Shown here one piece after another: positions 9,935 through 20,000 of a stretch of DNA of 64,000 nucleotides; the stretch's first letter is position 1; each line of letters starts with the position of its first letter. The position numbers were made by a program, and so were the translations under genes. The DNA comes from Burkholderiales bacterium. GTDB lineage: Bacteria > Pseudomonadota > Gammaproteobacteria > Burkholderiales > Burkholderiaceae_C. The notes beneath the pieces were generated by a model. It searched no databases and was not told the DNA's origin. It was given only the letters and a program-made list of their open reading frames with translations. The stretch covers positions 124,001 through 188,000 of the forward strand of contig CANJJE010000003.1 in assembly GCA_947474755.1 (NCBI GenBank), read 5' to 3'.

Positions 9935-10687
9935 TCACCCCAAGCCCTCGTCGGCACCGTGCTCAAGCTTTGTGGCGATGTCAGCGCGCAAACGTTCAGC
10001 CAGTGCGCGGCGTTCGAAGCCCTGAGGGGACAGCCCTGGCAGCACCACCACATGGGCCGTGAGGTCGCGGGCCGACACCACCGCCCAAAGGGACTGCATC
10101 AGCGTCATGTCACCGATGTAGGCCGCTGCGGCGCTGACCGGCTCTCGCGCATCGGCAAAACGCAATGCGATCGCTTGAACCGGCACCGAGGTGGCAATGG
10201 CTGCCTGCAGCAGGTTCGCATGAAAGGGCAGCACGCCTCGGCCGTCGCTCGTGGTGCCTTCGGGAAACATCGCGATCTGGTCGCCGGCCCGCAGTGCTTC
10301 AGCCACCAGGTGCACCACCCGCAGCGCATCGCTGCGCCGCTTGCGCTCGATGAACAGCGTGCCGCCACAGGCCACCAGCCAGCCGATCACCGGCCAGCTG
10401 CGCACATCGGACTTCGACACGAAGCGCATCGGCCGCACCGACATCATCACCAGGATGTCGATCCACGAGACATGGTTGGCGACGAACAATGTCGCACCCT
10501 CGTTCGGTGTACCGGAGCGACGCACCTCGATACCCAGCACCGTCAGCGTGCGGCGGCACCAGCGCTCGACATGCGCCATCCGGGCAGCCGCATCGCTGAA
10601 CGGAAAGATCAGCGCACAGATCAGCACCGCGCGCACGATGTGCAGTCCGCAGTGCAGCAGCCGGATCACAGGCCTGAGGCGGCCCAC
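9935..10687 (-). CDS. plsC: 1-acyl-sn-glycerol-3-phosphate acyltransferase (PlsC family)
   Basis: Acylates lysophosphatidic acid at sn-2 to give phosphatidic acid at the membrane. The family motifs are present: NHVSWID (H-x4-D catalytic pair), the GGTLFIERKRRSD block and FPEGTT. A hydrophobic N-terminal helix (AVLICALIFPF) anchors it. The ORF track extends into pyrC' to 10975. The start taken here is GTG at 10687, two bases after the pyrC' stop, giving 250 residues; GTG at 10669 is an alternative. It ends the algH-ruvX-pyrRBC' run, so phospholipid synthesis is cotranscribed with pyrimidine genes. Confidence 0.88.
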   Translation of the reverse strand: MGRLRPVIRLLHCGLHIVRAVLICALIFPFSDAAARMAHVERWCRRTLTVLGIEVRRSGTPNEGATLFVANHVSWIDILVMMSVRPMRFVSKSDVRSWPVIGWLVACGGTLFIERKRRSDALRVVHLVAEALRAGDQIAMFPEGTTSDGRGVLPFHANLLQAAIATSVPVQAIALRFADAREPVSAAAAYIGDMTLMQSLWAVVSARDLTAHVVVLPGLSPQGFERRALAERLRADIATKLEHGADEGLG

Positions 10688-10689
10688 GC

Positions 10690-11985
10690 TCAAAGCGCTT
10701 CGTAGGCGACGTGGCCCGAGACCAGCGTCCACCTGACGCGGCCCGGAAGTTCGTGCCCCAGGAACGGCGAGTGCTTGCCCTGGCTCTTGAGTGCCTGGGG
10801 CGTCACCTGCCAATACGCCGCCGGATCGAACAAACAGATGTCGGCCACTCCGCCCTCGACCAACTGGCCGGCGCTCGACGCCAGCGAGCCCAGCGCGTCG
10901 CCCAGCATTCGCACCGGCGCGATGGTGATGGTGGACAGGGTGCGCCCGAGGTCGTGGCCCGACTGCTCGCCCCATTTCAGCGCCAGCCCGAGCAGCAATT
11001 CCAGCCCGGTGGCGCCCGGCTCGGCTTCGGCGAACGGCAGCGTCTTCGCGTCCTCGTCGACCGGCGTGTGGTCGCTGACCAGCGCGTCGATGGTCCCGTC
11101 GGCCAGCGCGGCCCGCAGTGCGTCGCGGTCGCGCACCTGCCGCAGGGGGGGCGTCAGCCGCATCGCGGCATTGAAGTAGCCGATGTCGATGTCAGTCAGG
11201 TGCAGGTGGTTGATGCTGACGTCGCAGGTGATCGGCAGGCCTTCAGCCTTCGCGCGCCTCACCAGTTCGACGCCCGCCGCGCTGCTGAGGCGGCAGATGT
11301 GCACCCGCGCGCCGGTATCGCGCACCAGTTCGAACAACGTGTTCAGTGCGATCGTCTCGGCGATCACTGGCACACCGGTCAGACCCATTCGCGTGGCCAG
11401 CGCACCCTTGGCGGCAACACCGTTGCCGAGGTAGCCGTCCTGCGCGCGCAGCCAGGTGGTGTAGCCGAAGGTCGATGCGTACTGCAGCGCGCGGTGCAGG
11501 ACCAGCGTGTCCTTCAACGCCACTTCGGCATGCGAAAAGCCGACGCAACCGGCCTCCGTCAGCTCGGCCATCTCCGTCAGCACTTCGCCCGCCAGGCCGC
11601 GGGTCAGCGCGCCCAGCGGGTACAGGTGCGACTGGTTCAGGTTGCGCGCCCGGAACTTCAACATCTCGACCAGACCCGGCTCGTCGAGCGGCGGGTCGGT
11701 GTCGGGCAGGCAGACCAGACTGGTCACGCCGCCGGCGACCGCCGCAGCCATTTCCGACTCGAGCATGCCCTCGTGCTCATGGCCAGGCTCGCGCAGTCGC
11801 ACCGCCAGATCAACCAGGCCGGGTGCCACGACGAGGCCGGTGGCATCGATGGTCCGGCTGGGCTTGAAGTCAGCGCTGACTTGGCCGATGGTGACGATGC
11901 GGCCAGCTGCGATGGCGACATCGGCCCGCTCGTCGCGGCCGGAGGCAGGGTCGATCACGCGACCGTTCTGAATCAGGATCTTCAT
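10690..11985 (-). CDS. pyrC': Dihydroorotase-like protein PyrC' (probably non-catalytic ATCase partner)
   Basis: A 431-residue protein of the class I dihydroorotase/amidohydrolase fold, encoded directly behind pyrB with an ATGA overlap. The metal site is damaged. The usual D-x-H-x-H-LREPG reads [10 protein letters not shown], so both His ligands of the first motif are replaced. The late SDHAPH-type motif reads SDHTPV. In Pseudomonas such a pyrC' is catalytically dead but required to assemble the dodecameric aspartate transcarbamoylase. The same structural role is inferred here. The active enzyme is the separate pyrC at 56937-57980. Confidence 0.9.
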   Translation of the reverse strand: MKILIQNGRVIDPASGRDERADVAIAAGRIVTIGQVSADFKPSRTIDATGLVVAPGLVDLAVRLREPGHEHEGMLESEMAAAVAGGVTSLVCLPDTDPPLDEPGLVEMLKFRARNLNQSHLYPLGALTRGLAGEVLTEMAELTEAGCVGFSHAEVALKDTLVLHRALQYASTFGYTTWLRAQDGYLGNGVAAKGALATRMGLTGVPVIAETIALNTLFELVRDTGARVHICRLSSAAGVELVRRAKAEGLPITCDVSINHLHLTDIDIGYFNAAMRLTPPLRQVRDRDALRAALADGTIDALVSDHTPVDEDAKTLPFAEAEPGATGLELLLGLALKWGEQSGHDLGRTLSTITIAPVRMLGDALGSLASSAGQLVEGGVADICLFDPAAYWQVTPQALKSQGKHSPFLGHELPGRVRWTLVSGHVAYEAL

Positions 11986-12944
11986 GCGGAATTCCCAGCG
12001 ATGGTCGACATCACCGCCATCCGCACCGCGATGCCGAAAGTCACCTGCGGCAGGATCACGCTCTGCGCGCCATCGGCCACCCTGGAGTCGATCTCGACGC
12101 CCCGGTTGATCGGGCCCGGATGCATCACGATGGCATCGGGTTTGGCCAGCGCCAGCTTCTCCTGCGTCAGCCCGTAGTTCTTGAAGAACTCGCCCGCACT
12201 CGGCAGCAGCGCGCCGCTCATGCGCTCGTTCTGCAGCCGCAGCATGATGATCACATCGGCACCGCGGATGCCTTCGGCCATGTCGTGGCACACGCGCACA
12301 CCCATCTCGCGGAGGTCGCCGGGCACCAGCGTCTTCGGCCCCACCGCGCGCACCTCCGGCACACCGAGGGTGGTCAGCGCATGGATGTCGGAACGCGCCA
12401 CCCGCGAGTGGACGATGTCGCCGACGATGGCCACCGTCAGGTTGGTGAAGTCCTTCTTGAAGTGGCGGATCGTGTACATGTCGAGCAGCCCCTGCGTCGG
12501 GTGCGCGTGGCGACCGTCACCGGCGTTGACCACATGGACATGTGGCGCACAGTGCTGCGCTATCAGGTACGGCGCGCCGCTCTCGCTGTGGCGCACGACG
12601 AACATGTCGGCATGCATCGCGGACAGGTTGGCGATGGTGTCGAGCAGGCTCTCGCCCTTGGCGGCACTGGAGCGTGCGATGTCCAGGTTGATCACATCGG
12701 CACTGAGCCGCTTGGCCGCAATCTCGAAGGTGGTGCGGGTACGGGTGCTGTTCTCGAAGAACAGGTTGAACACGCTCTTGCCGCGCAGCAGCGGCACCTT
12801 CTTGACCTCGCGGTCATTGACACTCAGGAAGGTGCCGGCGGTGTCGAGGATCTGATGGATCAGCGCACGCGGCAGTCCTTCGATGGACAGCAGGTGGATC
12901 AGCTCGCCGTGCTTGTTGAGTTGCGGGTTGTGTCTGAAATTCAA
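11982..12944 (-). CDS. pyrB: Aspartate carbamoyltransferase catalytic chain
   Basis: PyrB makes carbamoyl-aspartate from carbamoyl phosphate and aspartate, the committed step of pyrimidine synthesis. The 320-residue chain has the carbamoyl-phosphate motif [12 protein letters not shown] and the C-terminal [10 protein letters not shown]. The start is a TTG at 12944 that overlaps the pyrR stop (TTGA) and has GGGAG about 9 bases upstream. No pyrI regulatory chain is present; the adjacent pyrC' predicts the Pseudomonas-type PyrB-PyrC' holoenzyme. Its position between pyrR and pyrC' matches that arrangement. Confidence 0.96.
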   Translation of the reverse strand: MNFRHNPQLNKHGELIHLLSIEGLPRALIHQILDTAGTFLSVNDREVKKVPLLRGKSVFNLFFENSTRTRTTFEIAAKRLSADVINLDIARSSAAKGESLLDTIANLSAMHADMFVVRHSESGAPYLIAQHCAPHVHVVNAGDGRHAHPTQGLLDMYTIRHFKKDFTNLTVAIVGDIVHSRVARSDIHALTTLGVPEVRAVGPKTLVPGDLREMGVRVCHDMAEGIRGADVIIMLRLQNERMSGALLPSAGEFFKNYGLTQEKLALAKPDAIVMHPGPINRGVEIDSRVADGAQSVILPQVTFGIAVRMAVMSTIAGNSA

Positions 12945-13447
12945 ACCGTGCGCTCCCGGATGTCGAAGCTGAAGCGGCCCGCGTCATCGCGCACCAGTGA
13001 CAGCCGCTGGTGAGCCGGCAGCGTGATGCGGGCGGCCGAGTAGGCTGCGGCGACCGGCAGCTCGCGCCCTCCGCGATCGACCAGTACGGCCAGCAATACA
13101 CTCGCAGGCCGGCCGAAATCGAACAGTTCGTTGACGACAGCGCGGATCGTGCGGCCAGTGAACAGCACGTCATCGACCAGCAGGATGTGGCGACCTTCGA
13201 TCTCGAATGGCAGCCGCGTATGGTCTGCGCCGGCGGTCATGCCACGCGAGCTGAAATCGTCGCGATGCAGCGCGCTGGAGATCACGCCGTGCTCGCCTTC
13301 CAGCCCGAGATCGCGCTGCAGCCGCTCGGCCAGCCAGGCGCCGCCCGACCAGATACCGACCAGCACGGTTTTGGGCCGCAGCAGGCTGCGCACGCCGCTG
13401 AGCAGGTCGCTGTAGAGCGCTTCGGCGTCGAGGTGCAGCGAACTCAT
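12941..13447 (-). CDS. pyrR: PyrR, pyrimidine operon regulator / uracil phosphoribosyltransferase homologue
   Basis: A 168-residue type I phosphoribosyltransferase. The PRPP-binding loop [13 protein letters not shown] is intact and an upstream [13 protein letters not shown] segment matches the family. In Bacillus, PyrR binds pyr mRNA and controls attenuation; in proteobacteria its role is less clear. No pyr attenuator was recognised here, since the gene is packed against ruvX. The ATG at 13447 is preferred to the longer frame start at 13489, because the extra 14 residues would overlap ruvX and are atypical for the family. It overlaps pyrB at its 3' end. Confidence 0.9.
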   Translation of the reverse strand: MSSLHLDAEALYSDLLSGVRSLLRPKTVLVGIWSGGAWLAERLQRDLGLEGEHGVISSALHRDDFSSRGMTAGADHTRLPFEIEGRHILLVDDVLFTGRTIRAVVNELFDFGRPASVLLAVLVDRGGRELPVAAAYSAARITLPAHQRLSLVRDDAGRFSFDIRERTV

Positions 13448-13460
13448 GAATGGACTCTCA

Positions 13461-13901
13461 TCAAGACAGGCTGCGAAGGTACTGCTCAAGGATCAGCGCC
13501 GCCGATGCGGCATCGAGGTCACGGGCGCCATCCGCCTTCGCTTCGGTGGTCGTGTACCGCTCATCGACCTCGTGCACATCGAGGCGCAGCCGACCATGCA
13601 ACTGGTGGGCGAAGCGCCGCGCGCGCAGTGTGTTCTCATGCTCGGCGCCATCGGGATGAAACGGCACACCGACGACCAGCGCATCGGGCCGCCATTCATC
13701 GACCAGCCGGGCGATGGCGGCGAAGCGCGCGTCACCGGTGGCAGCGACCGTGCACAACGGCTGAGCCGTGCCAGTCAGCGTGTTGCCGCTGGCGACACCG
13801 ACCCGCTTCAGACCGAAGTCGAATGCCAGGTAAGTGCGAAGGCGATGCGCGCTGACGACGGCAGCGGGCGAGGGCTGCGAATTCGGGCCGAACTCAGGCA
13901 T
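13461..13901 (-). CDS. ruvX: Putative pre-16S rRNA nuclease / Holliday junction resolvase-like RuvX (YqgF)
   Basis: A 146-residue RNase H-like protein of the YqgF family, involved in 5' maturation of 16S rRNA. The family motifs are clear: FDFGLKRVGVA with the first catalytic Asp, GVPFHPDG, and DERYTTTEA with the second acid. The ORF track frame runs to 14057, but that upstream part is antisense-free overlap with algH. ATG codons at 13901 and 13910 both lie inside the last codons of algH. 13901 is used; the difference is three residues. The algH-ruvX pairing is widely conserved in proteobacteria. Confidence 0.92.
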   Translation of the reverse strand: MPEFGPNSQPSPAAVVSAHRLRTYLAFDFGLKRVGVASGNTLTGTAQPLCTVAATGDARFAAIARLVDEWRPDALVVGVPFHPDGAEHENTLRARRFAHQLHGRLRLDVHEVDERYTTTEAKADGARDLDAASAALILEQYLRSLS

Positions 13902-14472
13902 GCCCGGCATCTGAGCTGAGCATGGCGGGGTCGATACCCAGCAACGACAGTGCCTTGTCGTAACGCTGCTCGACCGGCGTGTTGAAGATGATCTCGGGCT
14001 GCGCCTCGACGTTGATCCAGCTGTTGCGGCCCATCTCTTCTTCGAGTTGCCCCGCACCCCAGCCGCTGTAGCCCAGCGTCACCAGGATCTTCGTCGGTCC
14101 GGTGCCGCTGGACAGCGCCTCGAGCACATCCTTGCTGGTCGTCATTTCCAGGCCACCGGGAATGCGAAGCGATGAGTTGAATCGGCTGGCGTGCTCATCG
14201 ATCTGCTCATGAAGCACGAACCCGCGTTCGGTCTGTACCGGCCCGCCGTAGTAGACCGGCGATTCGGCAAGATCGACACGATCGAGCGACAACTCAACCT
14301 TCTCGAACAGGTTCTTCAGCTTGATGTCGATCGGCTTGTTGATGACCAGGCCCAGTGCGCCCTTGTCGGTGTGCTCGCACAGGTAGATCACCGCCCCCGC
14401 GAAGGTGTCGCCGCCGATGCCCGGCATGGCGATCAGGAACTGGTTGGTGAGGTTGATGCCGCCGGAACTCAT
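13894..14472 (-). CDS. algH: UPF0301 / AlgH family protein (YqgE)
   Basis: A conserved 192-residue cytoplasmic protein. The family hallmarks are FLIAMPGIGGDTFAGAVIYLCEH near the N-terminus (read as two halves, IAMPG and YLCEH), GLVINKP, YYGGPV and the late GYSGWGAGQLEEE. In Pseudomonas it was named as an alginate regulator, but biochemical function is not established. It is the first gene of the algH-ruvX-pyrR-pyrB-pyrC'-plsC run and is divergent from phr with only 33 bases between starts, so both promoters must be compact or overlap coding sequence. Confidence 0.93.
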   Translation of the reverse strand: MSSGGINLTNQFLIAMPGIGGDTFAGAVIYLCEHTDKGALGLVINKPIDIKLKNLFEKVELSLDRVDLAESPVYYGGPVQTERGFVLHEQIDEHASRFNSSLRIPGGLEMTTSKDVLEALSSGTGPTKILVTLGYSGWGAGQLEEEMGRNSWINVEAQPEIIFNTPVEQRYDKALSLLGIDPAMLSSDAGHA

Positions 14473-14505
14473 CGCTGCATTTTATTCCTGCGGCACACTC
14501 CTGCG

Positions 14506-15999
14506 ATGCATCCTTTGATCGACGCGGCCCTCGTCTGGTTTCGGCGCGACCTGCGAGTCGATGACCACGCGGCACTGCACCATGCGCTGCGAACCGCTCG
14601 CCATGTCTGGTGCGTCTTCGTGCTCGACCGCGAGATCCTCGATCCGCTGCCACGCGCCGACCGCCGGGTGGAGTTCATATCGGACAGCCTAGCCGAGCTG
14701 CAATCGCAGCTGGCCGCACTCGGTGCGGCGCATGGCGTGGCCGGTACGGGGCTGATCGTGCGCCACGGCTGGGCACGCGATGACATCCCGACACTGGCCC
14801 AGCAACTGCGCGTCCAGGCGGTGTACGCCAGCCACGACGACGAACCCGCAGCGCTGGCACGCGACGCCCAGGTACGCGGTCGGCTGGCCGACATCGGCAT
14901 CGCCCTGCACACCAGCAAGGATCACGTGGTGTTCGAACGCAGCGAGGTGATGACCGGGGCCGGCACACCTTACGGCGTGTTCACGCCCTACAAGAATGCC
15001 TGGCTGAAGCGGTTGACTCCGGAACACATGGTGCCCTGGGAGATCGAGGCTCATGCCGCGCACCTGGCCCGCGTGCCTGAGGGTCTGGTCGCGGATCCGC
15101 CTTCACTCTCCCAATTCGGGTTCGAGCCCACCAACCTGCCATCACTGCGAATGGGCCGCGGCGCCCACGGCGCACAGGCGTCGTTCACCGACTTCCTGAC
15201 GCGCATCGACGCCTACGAAGACACCCGCAATTTCCCGGCGGTCAAGGGCCCGAGCTACCTCTCGGTGCACCTGCGCTTCGGCACGATCTCGGTCCGCCAA
15301 CTGGCGCGTGAGGCCTGGCAGCGCTGGCAGGCGGGTTCTCGCGGAGCAGAAGTCTGGCTGTCGGAATTGATCTGGCGCGACTTCTATCACCAGGTGATGC
15401 ACCACCATCCGCATGTCGTCAGCCACGCCTTCAAGCCAGCCTACGACCACATCAAGTGGGAACACGGCAAGCACGCCGAGGCGCTGTTTGCCGCCTGGTG
15501 CGAAGGCCGCACCGGTTACCCGCTGGTCGATGCAGCGATGGCGCAGATCAACCAGACCGGCTACATGCACAACCGGCTGCGCATGGTGGTGGCAAGCTTC
15601 CTGGTGAAGGACCTCGGCATCGACTGGCGCTGGGGCGAGCGCTACTTCGCCGAAAAGCTCAATGACTTCGACCTCGCCGCCAACAACGGCGGCTGGCAGT
15701 GGGCCAGTTCCAGTGGTTGCGATGCGCAACCTTATTTCCGTATCTTCAATCCGGTCAGCCAGAGCGAGAAGTTCGATCCCGCCGGCAAGTTCATCCGCCG
15801 CTACCTGCCGCAGATGGCCGCGCTGCCGGATGCGGCACTGCATGCGCCGTGGCTGGCTCGCCCGATCGATCTGGCGGCCGCCGGGCTGGTGCTGGGTCGC
15901 GACTACCCCCAGCCGCTGGTGCAACACGACGAGGCAAGGCTGAAGACGCTGGCACGCTATGCGGTGGTCAAGTCGGAGCGCTCGGGCGCGGCTCGCTAG
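14506..15999 (+). CDS. phr: Deoxyribodipyrimidine photo-lyase
   Basis: A light-driven repair enzyme that splits cyclobutane pyrimidine dimers using FADH2 and an antenna chromophore. An N-terminal Rossmann domain opens with VWFRRDLRVDDHAAL. The C-terminal FAD domain contains the class I blocks NNGGWQWASSSGCD and RIFNPVSQSEKFDP. At 497 residues it has family length. The ORF track extends upstream to 14191 across algH; the ATG at 14506 is chosen because it places the FRRDLR motif near residue 11. Its last 32 bases overlap the 3' end of the convergent GGDEF gene. Confidence 0.95.
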   Translation: MHPLIDAALVWFRRDLRVDDHAALHHALRTARHVWCVFVLDREILDPLPRADRRVEFISDSLAELQSQLAALGAAHGVAGTGLIVRHGWARDDIPTLAQQLRVQAVYASHDDEPAALARDAQVRGRLADIGIALHTSKDHVVFERSEVMTGAGTPYGVFTPYKNAWLKRLTPEHMVPWEIEAHAAHLARVPEGLVADPPSLSQFGFEPTNLPSLRMGRGAHGAQASFTDFLTRIDAYEDTRNFPAVKGPSYLSVHLRFGTISVRQLAREAWQRWQAGSRGAEVWLSELIWRDFYHQVMHHHPHVVSHAFKPAYDHIKWEHGKHAEALFAAWCEGRTGYPLVDAAMAQINQTGYMHNRLRMVVASFLVKDLGIDWRWGERYFAEKLNDFDLAANNGGWQWASSSGCDAQPYFRIFNPVSQSEKFDPAGKFIRRYLPQMAALPDAALHAPWLARPIDLAAAGLVLGRDYPQPLVQHDEARLKTLARYAVVKSERSGAAR

Positions 16000-17026
16000 G
16001 AGAGTTCGACGGCCCGACCCTGGCGTCGTGGTCGACCAGGATTCCGCTGGCCAGCAATTCGGCATGGCTGCACACCTGATTGCGGCCGCTTGCTTTCGCG
16101 TGATAGACCGCCTTGTCGGCACGCTCGAACGCACTGCTGGGGGTGTCGCCCGGCCGTACTGCGGTAAAGCCGACACTCACGGTGACCGTGCCGACCTGCG
16201 GGAACTGGAACAGCTCGGTATTGCTGCGAAAGCGCTCAAAGACATGCGTGGCGTCGTCCTCGCCATGGCAACGCATCAACACCAGGAACTCATCACCTCC
16301 AAAGCGGTAGAGCCGGTCATGGATGCGAAAACTGCGACCCATCAGCCGCGAAAGCAACAACAACACCTCATCACCGATCAGATGGCCGAAACGGTCATTG
16401 ACACGCTTGAAATCATCGATGTCGATGACGCCGATCCAGTAGCCACTAGAGCTGCCGCCAACGCGTCTGTCGTCGCTCATGTGCTCGGGCGGCAGTTCCA
16501 GATCGGCCGTCGCCTTCATGAAACTCTCATCGAAGGTCTTTCGATTGAGCAGCCCGGTCAGCGCATCACGCTCGGAATAGTGCAGCAGGCATTCGAAATT
16601 TCGATAGATGCGCAGAAGGCCCTGCACCGTACGCTGGACGTTTTCGTCGGGGTCCGCAAGCGTCTCGATCTCGATCACGCCGACCACCGCGCCCCCGCCG
16701 TACAGCGGAAAACAGGTGATATGCGGCGGACCAGGCACCAGCACCATGCGCTGCTCGCTGAAAGCCAGACATCGCGCATCGGTGGCGACCAGCTTGGGAA
16801 GGCTGTGAAGTTCGCTCCACGGCTCGTCGAATGTCGCGGCCGCACTGCCGGCGCTCAGGCGAGCGCGAGTCAGCCAATGGCGATCATCGCCCTCGCCGAC
16901 GCAACGCTGGATGGTCACCGAGTGTGGCTGCAGCAAGTCTCTCAGCGCACTGGCCAGAGCCACATCAAGTTGCTCACGGTCGCAGCAACTGGTGAGCTCG
17001 GCGATCCGGTTGACGACTTCGATCAT
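15968..17026 (-). CDS. Diguanylate cyclase with N-terminal GAF-like sensor
   Basis: A 352-residue soluble protein. Residues ~1-150 look GAF-like (inference from length and the GVIEIETLADP segment). From about 160 there is a full GGDEF domain: DALTGLLNRKTFD, then RFGGDEF with an intact active site. An RIHD sits exactly five residues upstream of GGDEF, matching the inhibitory RxxD I-site. It is therefore predicted to make c-di-GMP from GTP and to be product-inhibited. It begins 40 bases after chpA on the same strand, suggesting cotranscription with the Pil-Chp genes. Its stop lies 32 bases inside the convergent phr gene. Confidence 0.93.
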   Translation of the reverse strand: MIEVVNRIAELTSCCDREQLDVALASALRDLLQPHSVTIQRCVGEGDDRHWLTRARLSAGSAAATFDEPWSELHSLPKLVATDARCLAFSEQRMVLVPGPPHITCFPLYGGGAVVGVIEIETLADPDENVQRTVQGLLRIYRNFECLLHYSERDALTGLLNRKTFDESFMKATADLELPPEHMSDDRRVGGSSSGYWIGVIDIDDFKRVNDRFGHLIGDEVLLLLSRLMGRSFRIHDRLYRFGGDEFLVLMRCHGEDDATHVFERFRSNTELFQFPQVGTVTVSVGFTAVRPGDTPSSAFERADKAVYHAKASGRNQVCSHAELLASGILVDHDARVGPSNSPSEPRPSAPT

Positions 17027-17066
17027 GGCATCGGCAGCGCCCCGTTTGAGCGGGCCGGTGGGATGC

Positions 17067-20000
17067 TCATGCCATCACCTGCCCCGCCGTACAACGAGCG
17101 ATCAGCGCCAGCAGCTCTTCTTCCGCATACGGTTTTCCAAGGTAGTGTTCGACACCCAGCTCCACGGCATAGTCACGGTGCTTCTGCGCGATGCGCGAGG
17201 TGATCATGATCACAGGCAAGTCGTGCAGCCGAGCATCAGCGCGCAAGTTGCGCACCAGGTCGAAACCGTCCATGCGCGGCATTTCGATATCGCTGAGCAC
17301 GATGGCTGGCTTCTCGTTCGCCAGCCGCTCGAGCGCGTCGAGTCCGTCCTTGGCCAGCACCACCCGATAGCCTTCTCGCAGCAGCATGCGCTCGGTCACC
17401 CGGCGCACCGTCAGCGAATCATCGACCACCAGCACCAGAGGCGCGAGCGGCACGGCCGGGCTGCGGTCATCGACCGCTTCGGCTACACCGGACGCGAGCG
17501 TTTGCAGAGCGGCCAGCGTGGCCGTGCGGGCGGCAGCGCCATACAGCGTGGCGAGCGCCACCGGGTTGTAGATCAATGCGACCTTGCCCGATGCCTGCAA
17601 GGTCATGCCCGCCAAACCGGGCATGCGTGAGAGCTGCGGCCCGAGGTTCTTGACGACCACTTCCTGATTGCCAACCACGTCATCCACGTGAACCACGATG
17701 CGTTGCGACGCGCTGCGCACCACCAGCAACTGACTGCTGCGCTGCTGCGGGGCGGCACTGCTGGCACTGGTCTGCAACAAGGCGCCGAGCCAGTAGAACG
17801 GCAGGGCTTCGCCATCGACGACACAGGTGCCGCTCTGGTAGGCCTGTCGTACCTCGACGGCCGGCATGCGACGCACCGCAGCGACCAGCGTCGAGGGAAC
17901 CCCAACGATCAACTCGCCGAAGCGCACCATCACCACCTGGGTGACGGCAGTGGTCAACGGCAGCACCAGCTTGAAGCCGGTGCCCTGCCCCAGCGAGGTC
18001 GAGGTTTCGATACGCCCGCCGATGGCCTGCACCTCGGAGCGCACCACGTCCATGCCGACACCCCGGCCCGACAGCTCGGTCACCTTGTCGGCGGTCGAGA
18101 ATCCCGGGGTGAAGATCAGGTTGGCGAGTTGGTCGTCGGAAATGGGCGCATCGGCTGCGATCAGCCCGTTCGCCAGTGCCTTGTTGCGGATGCGGCTCAA
18201 GTCCAGCCCGGCACCGTCGTCACGCACCTCGACACCGACCTCGTTGCCTTCCTGGGTGACCGAAACGACGATCGCACCGGTGGCGTCCTTGCCCCCTGCG
18301 GTGCGCAGGGTCGGCAACTCGATGCCATGGGTGACGCTGTTGCGCAGCAGGTGTTCGAAGGCACTGGTCATGCGGTCGAGCACGCCACGGTCGATTTCAA
18401 TCGAGCCGCCGACGATGTCGAGGCGAACTTGTTTGCCGGTTTCCTTGGCCGCCTGCCGAACCACGCGGTAAAGCCGGTCCGACAGACCTTCGAACTCGAC
18501 CATCCGGGTGCGAAGAAGGTCGTCTTGCAACTCACGCGTCAGCCGCGCTTGAGCGGCCAGATCGTCCTCGGCGCTTTGCAGGGTCTGTTGCAAGGTTCGC
18601 TGCACTGTGGCCACGTCATTGACCGACTCGGCCATCATCCGCGTCAGCTCCTGGAAGCGGGTGAAACGGTCGAACTCGAGCGGGTCGAATGCCGCAGCTG
18701 CCACCTTGGCTGCTTCCATCCGCGAACTGATCTGCGTTTCCGCCTGCAGCTCGATGTCGCGTAACTGTCCCCGCAGGCGCTCCAGGTTCTCGGTCAGATC
18801 CGACAACGACTCCTTGAGTTGATCAACGTCGCTGGCGATGCGAGAGCGGGTGATACTGACCTCGCCGGCCTGGTTGACCAGGCGATCAAGCAACGACGCA
18901 CGGACGCGCACGGCCGAGCTTGCGTTCGACGCGACAGCCGCGCGCGGCAACTCTGGCGCTTCGACAACATCGAAGCGCGACCAGTCGATGGCATCGGTGT
19001 CGGCGTCTGCAGGCAGCGCCGGTACCAGGCGGGGCACGTCGCCTGCGCGCACAGTTGGCACAGGCGGTGCCTCGAGCAGCGCTGCTATGACGGCCGTGGG
19101 CGGCGGTGGCGCAGTCGCCGAGACGCACTCCTCGACAGGGACGGACACGGCGGCAGGCGCTTCGCTCACGGCATCGGGAGCGGCCTGGGGTCCGGCTGCC
19201 GCCGCCGTCTGCACGGCCTCGAAGGCCTCCCGCAAGGCGTCGCAGCGACCCAGCAGCGGTTCGATTTCATGCGCCGGTGTGAGGGCATCTGTCGCCAGCG
19301 CGATCAGGTTCTCGATGCGACTTTCCAGTCGGTGCACCAACTCGCCCAGGCGCATCGCACCGGCCAGGCGGGCACCGCCTTTCAGGGTATGAAGCGTGCG
19401 CATCGCACCGGCCGGGGCCTGCAGATCCTCCGGATGGCGCACCCACTCCTGCAAGCGACTGGCCAGTTGGCCAAGCAATTCCTCGGCCTCTTCCTCGAAG
19501 ATCGGGAAAAGCTCGCCGTCGATCGCATCGCTGACATCGATGTCTTCCTCGTCGTCGAAATGCTGCGATGCGCTGCCTGGCGCGATACGAAGCCGATCGA
19601 GGTCGAGGTCAGCCACCGGGAGATCCGACAGAGGCTTCAGTGCAGCGAACCCGAGCGGATCGAGCCGCTGCAGCTCGGTGTCGGTCACCGGCGAAAAGTC
19701 GGTGACTTGCGCGTCCGTGCGCGCCTGGGCAATGGCTGGCTCCAACGGCGGCGCCCCGGCCGGCGACTCTTCAACGGGTGACTCGTCAGCAGCGGCAGAC
19801 TGCCTGGCCGCCGACGTGTCGACCAACTCGAAATTCAGGTCGATGGCCGCCTCGAGCGGCACGGCGTCGCTGTCGGCCAAAGCCTCGGCATCGAGTTCCG
19901 CCGTGGCGGTTTCCAGACGCCTGGCCGAGCTCAGCTCATGTTCGGCCAGGCGAGCCAGCAAGCGCTCGGAGGGCTGCCTCAGGAAGCCTGCGGCAAACTG

